Notes: generated from the sequence alone by a model not told the origin. A DNA stretch of 64,000 nucleotides from Limonium bicolor (GCA_023374045.1 CM041782.1:252239810-252303809), one strand, 5' to 3'; positions 33,319 through 46,700 are shown, counted from the stretch's first letter. Program-made: numbers and translations.

Positions 33319-34953
33319 TGCAGAGAGGATTTTCGTGAGTTATTAGCACAGGGTGTTGATAAAGAAGAGAAATTAAACTCAAATATCCGTCGGGCTGCAA
33401 ATTATAACCCGGTCGTAGTAGTGTAGAAGACAGAAGCGGCCGGGGTCAAACCGTGGGACTTATAGCGAGCTAAAATAGTTCCTAAGCTTGTCACAAAAAG
33501 GGGGAAGTTAATTGACTTGTTTTAGAAAAAAATTGAGCAGATTAGAAAACTGAGTGCAGATGAATTAAATGGAACTCCGGGTTCAGGTTAATATGATTTA
33601 ATTAATTGTGCTATCTCTACCGGTTTAATAAAATAGTTTGGCAAGATTCCTATAATTTTCTTAAGGTCCGATGAAAACTCTTAAGAACTCGTTTACCTGT
33701 AATGCAAGGTCCGATGAAAACTCGAGCAAAAGCCTGTAAACGGCAGAGGAGTATGAGGCTTTTATTCTTGCAAATGTATTAACTTAAAACGATGAAATAA
33801 GTCTTACAGTTTTACGGCTTAAAACCCGTCGTTTCTAACGATGAAATTAAAAACAGACTTAGTAAGGCTTTTTAATAAACCGATGAAATTTATTAAAAAG
33901 GGAGAGAAACAAAACTTTAATCGTAACAAACTGAATTTATTTAACCGGTAGAAATATTACACAGCTAACAAACCATAATTAAAAACCTTGCCCGGAGCAA
34001 ATCCTCCTTAGCCAGACATATTAACTGGTAATAAATCTGACAGAGGTTGGACGTAATAACAGCACGGGGACGTGATTAGTGAATGGAGAAATGGAGAGGT
34101 CGAAGAGTGGAACATGTACGTAGGCTATTATAAGTGAAGTGGGTGAATTAGAGAATTAATGGAGTGAAATGGTATACGGGAGCGATTTACTGGAAGAGAA
34201 TGAGATGAGGTGAGTGTGAGTGATTTTCTGGTTTTCTCCGTGCACTCGTACAAGGCTGTAGGGAATGGGTATTTATAGAAGAAAGGAAGACTACGTAGAA
34301 GACTTGCAGTTGATTGCCTCTGTTGATTTCTTCACTGATTGAAGCATTGATTGCTTCATTTAATGCAGGGGACAGGAGCTGGATACGCGTGAGCGAAATA
34401 AGGTAGGCGACGGCGGGGTAGATAGATAAGGCGAGTTGCAGAGTCGCGCGAGGAAGAAAACTATGTTCGGGCGCGATTTTATCTTGTCCGCCTGTGGAAG
34501 ACCGCCTGATAAGTGGCAGTTGGTGGTGTGGTGTCCGCCTGTGAGACCGCTTGATAAGTGGCGGTAGAGGTGGTGGTTCCGCCTGGCGGTTGAGCATGTG
34601 GTGTCCGCCAGATAGTAGGCGGTCGGTGCGGTGGTGTCCGCCTGGCGGTGTGGTGAGGTGTCCGCTGTTATGGGGCGGTTGCACCCTTGACCGTGGCCTA
34701 TTTTCCTTCAAACTTTGACCGGCTCTAGATTCTTCGTTTGGACTCCGTTTTCTGAGCCGTTTGCGTCTACGCGTTCGTCTCTTTGTCTACTTCACTCCCG
34801 GCTTGGTTTTCCTCATGTTAAACCAATAATTTTGTGAGATAAACAATAAAACATAAACTAGAGGAAAACTAACCGAAGTGGAGAAATGAGCAAGAAAAGT
34901 GCTAATATTATACATGAAATACACCTAAAAACATGCTCATTTGACACTTATCA
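33319..34953 (-). repeat. LTR B of the gag-only array (shared by two units)
   Basis: 1635 bp. It acts as 3' LTR for the unit on its right and 5' LTR for the unit on its left. Minisatellite at 34495-34690. Very similar to LTR C. Confidence 0.9.
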
Positions 34954-36069
34954 CACCCCCACACTTATCTTTTTGCTTGTCCTCAAGTAAAACCATGTAC
35001 CTAAGCAAGTAGGAAATGCTCAATACTAACAAATATTATTATGAAGGGTAGGATAAAAAAGTCAATAGTTCATGATCTCTAAAACTTATTGAGGAGTGTG
35101 AAAAATTATCTGCTGGTGGCATAGGTGTGCTCAAGGTGAAAACAAAATTAGATTTCGGGGTATGATTAAGGTACTTCAATGTTTCTTTTGTTTTGGTGAC
35201 TCCGAGAACTTTTACCATGGCCAACTTCTCTCAAGAATGGGCATTGAGGAGAAAATAAAAGGAAGAAAAGATTTATGCATTTGCTTCACTTTTGCATAAG
35301 AGATGAGAAAATATAGGCATCACGCCTTTGTATTTAAGAACACTCAACTCTCTTTTGTTGGTTACCAATGGTGTCTCGAAAGTCCCTTATTTTTTTTGTA
35401 TTCTTCTTTTTTTTTTACAGAGAAATACCCCTTAGCAATCCCTAAGAGAGAAGACAGAAAGAAACCCTGAGCAATAAAATCCAACCAATTTGCAGATTAT
35501 TTGGTCAAACCGCATATAAAATGCTCCTCAAAAGTAATCAAATAAAATTTTTAAAAATTTGTACCCTTTATCCCACAATTCATAATAGTATTTGTTTTTA
35601 AAGAGAACAACCTACATTAGCAGGTACATAATTCAATTTTTGAACAAATGCGAGGTAAGCAGAAGATAAGCAGAGAGATTAACAATTTAAGCATAATGTC
35701 CTGAAAGGCTCTTCCCCCACACTTAAGCTTAAGCAATGCCCTCATTGCGTAGATGAAATAAAATTAATAGGGCATGCAATTAGTAAAGGAAAGAGTGTAC
35801 TCCCCAGATTTCGTAGAGTGTGTAGAGCTCCCCCACACTTGAGTGTTGCTGTGGAATGTCATGAATTAACCTGTAAGAATATTCTACACAGCGAGAAGAA
35901 CTCAAGTGAAGCCTGCATTTTATTATAGCAAATAAAAGGGAAATATAGTACAAAAAGAAAACATATTAAATTAAAGGAAAGATAAAAGATAGATAGTGGG
36001 TTGCCTCCCACCGAGCTGCCCGGGTTTAACGTCTCTAGCTAGACGTATTTTCTTTATTATCCCGGATCA
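34954..36069 (-). other. Non-coding 3' interior of unit X with repeated polypurine-like tracts
   Basis: Collinear with 28999-30098. Tracts reading AGTGTGGGGG on the minus strand occur at about 34955, 35712 and 35829. Confidence 0.72.
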
Positions 36070-38836
36070 TAAATGAATGTTGACAATGGAGTACCGGGAT
36101 CAGGAAATTGGCAATATGTAGGATCGAACCACCTGGATCAAAACAAAGTATTATGGCAACAATGATAGTAGGAAGAGACAAACTCCACAAAACCTGGTTT
36201 TGAAGGAGGTATTGCTGGCATTAATCTTGTAGTGAAAACCGGGTGATGGTGTAGTGCTTCCTCAAATTGGAGAATGTAAACATTCTCCCTTTGTTGGTGA
36301 GCCGTATGGGTGCAAGAAGGTAGTGGTGGTGCTTGCTCAAAGTCGAGGATAAATTTCCCCCTCTGGAACGAAAATGAAGGTGGAAGTGAGCTTCAACGGG
36401 TGGGTGGGGTGGGCATTATTTTTCTTTGTCGAAGGGCCCAAATTTTCCAATGGATGATCCTTAGTGTGAGTATCATCTCTTCAAATTTAAGGATGAAGAC
36501 ATCCTTAACTGCGTTGAGTGGTTCAGGGAGAACTTCTGGGAAATTTGTATCTTCAAATTCTGACCCTGGATCAAATGGAAAGATGGCCTTCTCACTCAGC
36601 GAGCCGACTGCGAGTTTCCACCCTACTTCTTTGTTGCACAAGAGGGGAAGGCTGTGATCCTCCAGATGAAGATCAAAGTTGGATGGCTTTTCCTCTTCGA
36701 ATTTGAGGATGTAATAATCCTCGTCTTCTTTGAGAGGCTCAAAGGAAGAGCCTTGGTTGAATTCAACTTCAGAGGGAGGTGGTTCCTCGAAGGTGATATT
36801 GGTATTTTGTTTGGATGTTCTGGCGGGAGCGAGCATTTCCTCCTCTTCATTCTCGAGGATGTAACAATCCTCATTGTCTGGGTATAGCACAGAGAAGGAG
36901 GGAAAATAACGGTAATTGACTTCAGAGGGAGGAGACTCCATGAAGTTGAGGTAGAAGTTGTCCTCTGATGGCTTGTCTTCAAGCTCAAGCAGAAGGTTTG
37001 ATACCGTTTGCTCATTTTCGAACGGGGGTGGTGGTATTGAGTAACTCAAATCCTCAGGTAAATCGTCCACTACATGAACCAGTTTGCTCTCCGGTTGCTG
37101 TGATGTAAGGTCTAGTGGACCTTCCATCATTTCGTTTATCGCAACTAATTTGGCATAGAGCTTCATTTGGTTCATGTCGAGGTATTCTTCCTCGGCCTGC
37201 TGCTCCACTTCAGGGACCATTTCACTCTCGGGTTGTTGCTCCCTTTGAGCTAATGTGATGGGTTGGTCCACTATGTAAATTGCTTTTGCATACTCTTTTG
37301 GGTTTGGATTGGTCTGTGAGGGGAGTTGGCCAGGAGGTCTTTGTTGAGTTAGAAGTTGTTGTATTTGAGACTGCAAGGCTTTTTGGTCTTTGCGCAGAGC
37401 TGCGACCTCTTCTTGCGTATCTCGGGATTTACCCATCATCGCTTAAACATCTCCTGCATTTGAGACATATCAGACTCAGGATTCGAAGGAGGTGGAGCTG
37501 GTCGGCTCGATGAAGCTTCATTGCCATAAGGCTGTTGTTGATATTGCCTTGGCCTCCTTGGAAATTGGACTGAGGTCTGTAATTTTGGGATGTTTGTAGG
37601 GTATGTGGGTTTTGGATATTTCCGGTGTTTGAGTAGCTAAGGTTGGATTGCATGTTACGTTGCCATGGTTGTCTGTATCCTGAGTTGTTGGTGATGTAGT
37701 TTGCTTCCTCCGCTGCTTTCATTTCTTGTAGTTGGGGGCATTGTTCATAGTCATGAGGCCCGCAACATTGCGTACAAATTGTTGGTGACGTTGAGATTGA
37801 GGAGCATAGCCTGGAGGGGTAGTAGGTGGTCGGGAAATCATTGACTTAGCTTGCTGAGGGAAGGAATTCATAGCCATCTGTTCGACCACTTTCTGTAGAG
37901 TGCTCACTTTTGTTGCTTGCTGAGCATTGCTTTCCATGAGTTGCTCATGGTTTCATTAATTGATCGAATTATCACTTCCCCAACATGATATAATCCTGGA
38001 GTACCGCTCCTTGATCCACCGGAGGCCCAGTCTCTAATTTCCTCACAGAGAGATTCCATGCTGTTCAGAAATTGTGCTCCCGGCTTTTTCAGAACGTCAG
38101 CCCCTAACGAAGATAACACCATTGTTCTGCACGGACCGATCAAGCCCTTGTAAAACAATTGTGATACTTGTTCCTTCGTCAGACCGTGGTGAGGACAAGT
38201 GAGTAGTAGACCTTTGAAACGGTCCCAAGTTTCACAAATATTCTCCGACCCTGGTTGCTTAAAATTATAAATTTCAGCAATCATCTCCAAAGTTCGGCTC
38301 GGAGGTAGGAATTTGTCATAGAACTTGGTGGCCATGTCGTCCCAGGTACCAATGGTACTCGGTGTTAAGCTATGATACCACTTGCTCGCGTTTCCCGTCA
38401 GGCTGTGTGGGAATAATGACAATCTTGCATATTGAAGTACTGCGTCGGTTGCAGTAAGGCTATTGGCATGTTGTAAGAATTTTGTAACATGTAACAGGGC
38501 TTCGTCTGGACTGGTGCCATCAAACATGCCCAACTCCTTCACACATCGAATCTGATGATATGGCTTCAGCTTCTGCCACTCATCGTATTCGGATGGGCTG
38601 AGGTGAGGAAGGACGATAGCAGGCTGTTGTCCTTGGTTAGACGGCCTGTTGATATTTCGAACCGTTGCTGGTGTAGCTGCCATGTTAGCTTCCGGGTCAG
38701 AATCTATCACTGTGGTGGTATTTCGTTGAGTTCGTCTCTGCCTGAGATTGCGCAGAAAGGTTCTCTCGATTTCTGGGATGTAACCAACCGTGTGATTAAT
38801 ATTCTCTGGGAGGCTCTGTGACCTGGTGAAAGGCAT
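36070..38836 (-). pseudogene. gag: gag polyprotein of unit X (Athila/Tat-like), frameshifted
   Basis: ATG at 38836 opens an unbroken 310-codon frame through the whole gag core (to 37904), better preserved at its N-terminus than unit Y. Shifts near 37960, 37780 and 37550 break the knuckle region; CCHC residues are visible only across frames. The acidic C-terminal frame (37439-36393, 348 codons) is essentially identical to unit Y over several hundred bases and runs further, including a third repeat (VFILKFEEM) and KIWALRQRKIMP. Near-identity with Y implies recent duplication or gene conversion. Confidence 0.86.
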
Positions 38837-38934
38837 ACACCACTCAAAACAGAGAAAAGAACTGGTTATACGTTAGAATAATAAAAATGTTAGGAATTAG
38901 TAGACAGAAATTTAAAGTTAGTAGTTAGTATACA

Positions 38935-39060
38935 ATGGAAAGAAATGACAATGGAACGAAATAACAATGGAACGAAATGACTGGAAATTTTAAGTTAGTA
39001 GTTAGAGACAATGGAACGAAATGACAATGGAACGAAATGACAATGGAACGAAATGACAGA
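38935..39060 (-). repeat. Leader tandem repeats, unit X
   Basis: Same 'acaatggaacgaaatg' array and position as in unit Y, with slightly different copy structure. Confidence 0.85.
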
Positions 39061-39271
39061 AATAAATAACAATAATATTAACAAATTAGTAGTCAGATGT
39101 CCAAGTCAGATCAGAAGTTAGATGTCCACTGTCCAAGTCAGATGTCCGAGGTTATATGTCCAAAATTGGATTAACAGTTTTTTTTGAATTTTATATTTTT
39201 TTTATTAATTAACAGATTATTTTAATAAAACAGGTGAATTAACCGGGGCTTAGGGACTAGATTAAATCAAG

Positions 39272-39289
39272 TCCCCGGCAACGGCGCCA
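39272..39289 (-). other. Primer binding site of unit X
   Basis: Same 18-nt tRNA-Asp-type site as unit Y, three bases from LTR C. Confidence 0.9.
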
Positions 39290-39292
39290 TTT

Positions 39293-40927
39293 TGCAGAGT
39301 GGATTTATCGTGAGTTATTAGCACGGTGAAATTGATAAAAGAGGAAATTAATACTCAAAATATCCGTCGGGCTGCAAATTATAACCCGGTCGTAGTAGTA
39401 TAGAAGACAGAAGCGGCCGGGGTCAAACCGTGGGACTTATAGCGAGATAAAATAGTTCCTAAGCTTGTCACAAAAGGGGGGAAGTTAATTGACTTGTTTT
39501 TAGAGAAAATTTAAGCAGATTAGAAAACTGAGTGCAGATGAATTAAATGGAACTCCGGGTTCAGGTTAATATGATTTAATTAATTGTGCTAACTCTACCG
39601 GTTTAATAAAATAGTTTGGCAAGATTCCTGTAATTTTCTTAAGGTCCGATGAAAACTCTTAAGAACTCGTTTACCTGTAATGCAAGGTCCGATGAAAACT
39701 CGAGCAAAAGCCTGTAAACGGCAGAGGAGTATGAGGCTTTATTCTTGCAACATGTATTAACTTAAACGATGAAAATAAGTTCTTACAGTTTTACGGCTTA
39801 ATTAACCCGTCTGTTTCTAACCGATGAAATTAAAAACAGACTTAGTAAGGCTTTTTAATAAACCGATGAAATTTATTAAAAAGGGAGAGAAACAAAACTT
39901 TAATCGTAACAAACTGAAATTTTAACCGGTAGAAATATATTACACAGCTTAACAAACCATAATTAAAAACCTTGCCCGGAGCAAATCCTCCTTAGCCAGA
40001 CATATTAACTGGTAATAAATCTGACAGAGGTTGGACGTAATAACAGCACGGAGACGTGATTAGTGAATGGAGAAATGGAGAGGTCGAAGAGGAACATGTA
40101 CGTAGGCTATTATAAGTGAAGTGGGTGAATTAAGAGTGAAATGGTATACAGGAGCGATTTACTGGAAGAGAATGAGATGAGGTGAGTGTGAGTGATTTTC
40201 TGGTTTTCTCCGTGCACTCGTACAAGGCTGTAGGGAATGGGTATTTATAGAAGAAAGGAAGACTACGTAGAAGACTTGCAGTTGATTGCCTCTGTTGATT
40301 TCTTCACTGATTGAAGCATTGATTGCTTCATTTAATGCAGGGGACAGGAGCTGGATACGCGTGAGCGAAATAAGGTAGGCGACGGCGGGGTAGATAGATA
40401 AGGCGAGTTGCAGAGTCGCGCGAGGAAGAAAACTATGTTCGGGCGCGATTTTATCTTGTCCGCCTGTGGAAGACCGCCTGATAAGTGGCGGTTGGTGGTG
40501 TGGTGTCCGCCTGTGAGACCGCTTGATAAGTGGCGGTAGAGGTGGTGGTGACCGCCTGGCGGTCGAGCATGTGGTGTCCGCCAGATAGTAGGCGGTCGGT
40601 GGTGGTGTCCGCCTGGCGGTTGGTGTGGTGGTTCCGCCTGTTATGGGGCGGTTGCACCCTTGACCGTGGCCTATTTCCTTCAAACTTTAACGGGCTCTAG
40701 ATTCTTCGTTTGGACTCCGTTTTCTCAGCCGTTTGCGTCTACGCGTTCGTCTCTTTGTCTACTTCACTCCCGGCTTGGTTTTCCTCATGTTAAACCAATA
40801 ATTTTGTGAGATAAACAATAAAATATAAACTAGAGGAAAACTAACCGAAGTGGAGAAATGAGCAAGAAAAGTGCTGATATTAAACATGAAATACACCTAT
40901 AAAACATGCTCATTTTGACACTTATCA
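39293..40927 (-). repeat. LTR C of the gag-only array
   Basis: 1635 bp, the same length as LTR B, starting TGCAGAGTGG and ending ACTTATCA. Minisatellite at 40466-40655. It is followed by the polypurine tract of the partial third interior. Confidence 0.9.
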
Positions 40928-42065
40928 CACCCCCACACTTATCTTTTTGCTTGTCCTCAAGTAAAACCATGTACCTAAGCAAGTAGGAAATGCTCAATAC
41001 TAACAAATATTATTATGAAGGGCAGGATAAAAAAGTCAATAGTTCATGATCTCTAAAACTTATTGAGGAGTGTGAAAAATTATCTGCTGGTGGCATAGGT
41101 GTGCTCAAGGTGAAAACAAAATTTAGAATTTCGGGGTATGATTTAAGGTACTTCAATGTTTCTTTTGTTTTGGTGACTCCGAGAACTTTTACCATGGCCA
41201 ACTTCTCTCAAGAATGGGCATTGAGGAGAAAATAAAAGGAAGAAAAGATTTATGCATTTGCTTCACTTTTGCATAAGAGATGAGAAAATATAGGCATCAC
41301 GCCTTTGTATTTAAGAACACTCAACTCTCTTTTGTTGGTTACCAATGGTGTCTCGAAAGTCCCTTATTTTTTTTTTATTCTTCTTCTTTTTTTTTTATAG
41401 AGAAATACCCCTTAGCAATCCCTAAGAGAGAAGACAGAAAGAAACCCTGAGCAATAAAATCCAACCAATTTGCAGATTATTTGGTCACACCGCATATAAA
41501 AATGCTCCTCAAAAGTAATCAAATAAAAATTTTTTTAAAAAAATTTGTACCCTTTATCCCACAATTCATAATAGTATTTGTTTTTAAAGAGAACAACCTA
41601 CATTAGCAAGGTACATATCTCAATTTTTGAACAAATGCGAGGTAAGCAGAAGATAAGCAGAGAGATTGACAATTTAAGCATAAAATGTCCTGACAAGGCT
41701 CTTCCCCCACACTTAAGCTGTAAGCAATGCCCTCATTGCGTAGAGGAAATAAAATTAATAGGGCATGCAATTAGTAAAGGAAAGAGTGCACTCCCCAGAT
41801 TTCGTAGAGTGTGTAGAGCTCCCCCACACTTGAGTGTTGCTGTGGAATGTCATGAATTAACCTGTAACGAATATTTTACACAGCGAGAAGAACTCAAGTG
41901 AAGCCTGCATTTTATTATAGCAAATAAAAGGGAAATATAGTACAAAAAGGAAAAGCATATTAAATTAAAGGAAAGATAAAAGATAGATAGTGGGTTGCCT
42001 CCCACCGAGCTGCCCGGGTTTAACGTCTCTAGCTAGACGTATTTTCTTTATTACCCCGGATCATA
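40928..42065 (-). other. Non-coding 3' interior of partial unit Z
   Basis: Collinear with the same part of X and Y, with tracts at about 40929, 41704 and 41821. No gene. Confidence 0.7.
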
Positions 42066-42318
42066 AATGAATGTTGACAATGGCAGTACCGGGATCAGGA
42101 AATTGGCAATATGTAGGATCGAACCACCTGGATCAAAACAAAGTATTATGACAACAATGATAGTAGGAAGAGACAAACTCCACAAAACCTGGTTTTGAAG
42201 GAGGTTATTGCTGGTATTAATCTTGTAGTGAAAACCGGGTGATGGTTGTAGTGCTTCCTCAAATTGGAGAATGTAAACATTCTCCCTTTGTTGGTGAGCC
42301 GTATGGGTGCAAGAAGGT
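42066..42318 (-). pseudogene. gag: 3' remnant of gag in partial unit Z
   Basis: The minus strand keeps the end of the acidic gag tail (KGRMFTFSNLRK), then stops at the rearrangement breakpoint at 42318/42319. Everything upstream (primer site, capsid, knuckle, acidic repeats) is missing. Confidence 0.65.
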
Positions 42319-42357
42319 ACACGGAGAATGTAAACATGCTCATTTTGACACTTATCA
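42319..42357 (-). repeat. Terminal scrap of a fourth LTR of the gag-only array
   Basis: The last 25 bp (42333-42357) equal the end of LTRs B and C. They are joined through a short copy of an interior motif (ggagaatgtaaacat, also at 42265-42279). The rest of this LTR and its interior is deleted. Confidence 0.75.
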
Positions 42358-43517
42358 TAACCCTAAATACACATATTGTCTTAGAACATTTAGATGATTG
42401 TTTTACCTTGAAACTTGAAGAGAGTTTGAATATCTATCAAGAGAGGACTCCACCTAGTCCTTGAAAGGTTGAAATGAAGCTAGAACAAAGCAATATAATG
42501 GCCACCATTAATGGTGATTCTCGGTCAAGATAAAAACGTGGAAGAAACATCATTTTTCTTTGAGATTCCTTACCTAGAAGCAAAGGAGATCAATAATATG
42601 TAGAAATATAAGCTCAAGCTCCTTCAATGGTGGAACTCCATGGCACCGAAATGGTGGTCTTGAAGTTTTGAGAAGATAGGAATGAAGAGCTTGATGAGAC
42701 TAAGAGAATGGTGGTGTTTGTTTTTTATTTGGTTAAGTGAGCTAGGAATTACAAGTGGTCAAAGATGGAGTTTTAATGGTGGTGGTGTATTACCGTGAAA
42801 GAGAGCAAGAAGGGAGAAGGTGAAGTGTTGGAGACGGTGGGAATGCAAGAAGGAAGGGAGAAATGAAGATAAGTTTTGTTAGTTTAGATATTTAAGTAAA
42901 GTAAATAGTGTTTTACTTTATCTATTTTTCTATCTTATCAAATTAACAAGGGGATGAGTCATCCCATTAGAAAACCGGCCCCCTTTATTACATAAGGGGT
43001 ATTTTAGTCTTTATTTGTCAATTTAATTACTTATAACAACATATGTTACAAACTAACTTATTAAAGTTACTATTCATAAAAACAAGGCACATAGATGTGA
43101 AATTTTTGATTTCCCATTGATATAGACTTCCAAATGTGATACTATATAGTACACATGTTAATTAAAGAGTAATGAGGGACATTTAGCCATTCAAAACTCA
43201 TTTACAAGACAATTTTTCAAAAATGTGCTTTAAGACTCCTTAAAGCACATTTTGTGTTTTAACTTGTTTTCAAGCTTGGTTTTCTTTGCTAATTGGTTTA
43301 ATATGTTCATTAGTATATAAATAAGGTCTTGGTAAGTTCATTAGGTCTTAACCAAGCTTATCCCAAGCTTAGAGCGCATTTTGGCTCTTATTGACCTTAA
43401 AGCACATTTTGTGTTTTCTATGGTTTAATTTGCTTACTAATGCTTCTAAGACTCTATTTAGTCATAATATACAATATTTAAATGTTTAAACAACATACTA
43501 AGGTTTGGGGTATTTCA
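42358..43517 (-). repeat. Truncated chromovirus-type LTR fragment D
   Basis: Collinear with the last ~1.15 kb of the element 1, 2 and E LTRs: the colour-coded landmarks 'cggtcaag', 'aaaccggccccctt', 'tgaaatttttgatttcc' and 'gtgctttaagactccttaaagcac' appear in order, ending TTTGGGGTATTTCA at 43517. No polypurine tract follows. The left three quarters are missing where the gag-only array abuts. Confidence 0.8.
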
Positions 43518-43748
43518 ACCAAGGAGTACACCTTATGTATTGAAAGTAGGTAGTTGTGAGGTATGAGTAGATGTAGACTCTTAATAAGTATGTATGAAAT
43601 TGAAAGAGGATTGTACTTGTATAAGGATCTTAGTAAACTCGGTGTATCATATTGTATTGAACTTATGGAGTATTGTATTGAATGGGATGTTGTAGTACTT
43701 GGTTGTAAATGTAGTAAGGATTGTATTTGTGTAGCACTCGGATATTCC
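43518..43748 (+). repeat. Left half of the fragment hosting element E
   Basis: Low-complexity G/T/A-rich DNA. It ends in ATTCC, the target duplication of element E, and continues at 57667. No gene. Confidence 0.5.
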
Positions 43749-46700
43749 TGTAACACCCCAACTCAATCCAAATGTGGTCTCGCAACTTAACAGTATATAT
43801 ATAAACATGTCACAGCGGAATTCTTTACAATCCAGGACCTTGCCACGGTCTGACTACAGAATATACCGAACATTAGTCCAACAACCTTAACCATTTACAT
43901 ATCTTTCTTACAATCCTCTCACAACCTATACATCTTACTAACTCAATTGCCATACGAGTGTACATGCACAACTCGTAGGTCACACTTAATCCTTAACACT
44001 TGTATCCTCTTCTTACTCTTGCGACGGCCGCTTCCTGATGTACCTGTGTAGTAAAAACAGCCCCCAAAGGGGGTCAGCACGAATGCTGGTACGATCCCTC
44101 ATGGCCCCCAAGCTAACGTGGCTACGACGACTAATTGTCGATAGCATGGAGGTTGATTAGATGCACAATATAATAGTAAGTGCAGTAAACAACAACTCAG
44201 ATATGAACAATCAAGTTCACACACAATGAACAACTTAAATGCGTTCCCTTAATTAGAGAGTTAATTATTTAACTCCTTAAGTAATGTTCCCTCTTAATCT
44301 TAGTCCAACCTTATCTCACCTCAATCTTAGTCTTATCTTAATCTTAGAAACAACCATCCTTTAATAAGGAGTGGATGTCACTTATCTTAATCTTAATTAT
44401 ACAAACCATCCTTTAAAGAGGAATGGTTGCAACTCATCTTAACCTCAACTTAATCTTAATCTTAACTTAATCTTAATCTTAACGATACAAATCATCCTTT
44501 AAAAAGGAATGATTGTAACTTAACTTAATCTTAACAATACAAATCATCCTTTAAAAAGGAATAATTGTAACTTATCTTAATCTTAACTTATTCTCAGAAT
44601 ACAAACCGTTCCTGGAGGGGAATGGTTGTAGCCTAAGTCCAAACCTGGGATTTAGGTGATCCCACCACACCATCTTAATGCCACCTACCCTGGACGGGAA
44701 TCCAGCGTAGCTGAGCCGGCAACCGGCCCTAGGCTACAAGTCCGAAGACAAGTCCTTAAGCGGAGGGCGGATCTGATTCAGATACCGTCCCCCTTTTTCC
44801 TTAGCATGCATGACCGGAGATCGGTCCCGGGTTTCCTCACTCAAGTTCCAGTTAGTAGTAATCTCAAAACCCTGTTTGTTGGTTAACCTCTTTCGGTTCA
44901 TATCGTCCCTTATTAGGGGCGTTCCTTAGTCCCACTCAATTCCTTACTAAACATTGGTTAGTAAGTTCTCATGGTATGTTGTGTTAGTTTTCAGACATCA
45001 CACAACAATACAATATATAATATGTTCCGGTTGCATGCTTTATCTTGTTTAGTGAGCACACAAACAAATAGCACACAAGCCGAGGGACACCTCGTTAGCA
45101 AGCAGGTCACAAGAGAACTGTACCGTTCACCGTTGGTCGTTCGGTTGCTTACTCTCTTCCGTAGTCCAAATTCCCAAGTCCTAAAACATTCATTCAGTTT
45201 TAGGTTATCAATCACTTAACTTAATTCAACTTACTTAACTTACTTAACCCTTAATGATCCCCACCTAACACCTCTTAAGTCTTACAACTTAATCTTACAA
45301 ACTTAATCTTAAACTTTTAAGTTTATTCTTAACTTAATCCCTTAGGTCTTTATGCCTCTAATCATCATTGCCCCCTTAATGGGGTATCATTAATACCACT
45401 AAACTCTCTTAGGGTTTCTTTCTTTTTTTTTTTTTTTTTATGGTCCGACCGACCCACCCCCTGGGTAGGTCGGCTGCAGAGAACATCCAAATTCACAGTT
45501 TCAGCCCGACCGACCCAGACAGGGGTCGGTCCCCTGGGTAGGTCGGCTGCAGAAACTTCCCATATATTGTCAAACTTTCTCCAAATTTTCCTCAAGCCTC
45601 CTAATGTGTTCAAACATCATTTGGCACATCAAACCTACCTTATAACCTCCACCAAACTCATTAAAACAACTTCCAAAGATCTTCTCAAACATTTGCTCAA
45701 TTCTTACAAACACTCCTAACACTTATCATATAATTCCTTACATTACCAACTTGTATCTTTACCAAAACTTCAACCAACCCAAGTGTTCCCTCCTTAACAG
45801 TTTGGGCACTTCATAAACATTATTTTCCATCTTCAGTTCATTTACCAAAACTTCCTCAAGTCATCTTACATAACCATGCACAAATTCCTCTCTTTTCCAT
45901 TTGTTACTCATCATTCCTAAACTCTTGGGCATACCTAAACATTTCTTGTCATCCTCTTAGCACCTTCACCTTGTTCTTCTTTACCTTAACTATACTACAC
46001 CCTCCTTGGACATTTCCACCTCCTTTTACTCACTTACTCACCATTCTCACGATCATATGCTCTTTTACATTCCTAGTCATTTTCCTTGATGACTTACAAC
46101 ATCCTCCTACCTTTTTCACTTCCATCACCCAAGTCCACACATTACCATTCAACTAAACCTTACTAGTCCACCACTAACATCATCACACTTACACAAGGTT
46201 CTCAAAACTCTCATTGTTTACTCTCTAGTTCATACCTAAATCTCCTTATGGCATTATACACCTTTCCTTACAACTTATGCACAAGTCTTACATTCCTCAT
46301 ATCATGATGTTGGTGTGTTTAGTACACTCGCCAATCCTCTAATTCCTCTTAGACATCTCTAGGTCACTCTAAACCTCAAGAACTCCTTAGTTAACTCATT
46401 CCCACCCAATTTTTCTTTTCATGCTCCCTAGTAAACCCTAGGGCATATTAACTCACCACTACCACTTAAACACTTTGTTTTCTACTCAAATTTCGCCATA
46501 GCTTCCCTAGTATCTTATCATGCCCAAATGCATTATTTTCCTCACTCAACCATCTCATTCACAACAAACTCAATATATTACAATAATCTTAAATTGCATA
46601 GCACTAAGGCTCTTAAATGACATGGCTCTTAGGCCCCTAAATAACTTAAACTTTAAACACTGAATTTCCCATATATAAAAGCCTTCAACCTGCAAATACA

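Larger units (their letters stand above)
27298..42357 (-). mobile_element. Tandem array of a gag-only Athila/Tat-like LTR element (TR-GAG type)
   Basis: Three collinear LTRs (27298-28998, 33319-34953, 39293-40927) alternate with two full gag-bearing interiors and a third, partial interior (40928-42318) that ends in the last 25-39 bp of a fourth LTR. Read on the minus strand each unit is LTR, tRNA-Asp-type primer site, gag, a non-coding tail, polypurine tract, LTR. Interiors are only 4.3 kb and hold no protease, RT, RNase H or integrase, so the element is non-autonomous. LTR ends are TGATAAGTGTC and CTCTCTGCA in element orientation. Outer flanks (tttac, taacc) show no target duplication, so the array is rearranged. 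Confidence 0.88.

Noticed and set aside
27293..42362. Target site duplication around the gag-only array
   Set aside because: Flanks tttac and taacc do not match, so no clean insertion can be claimed.
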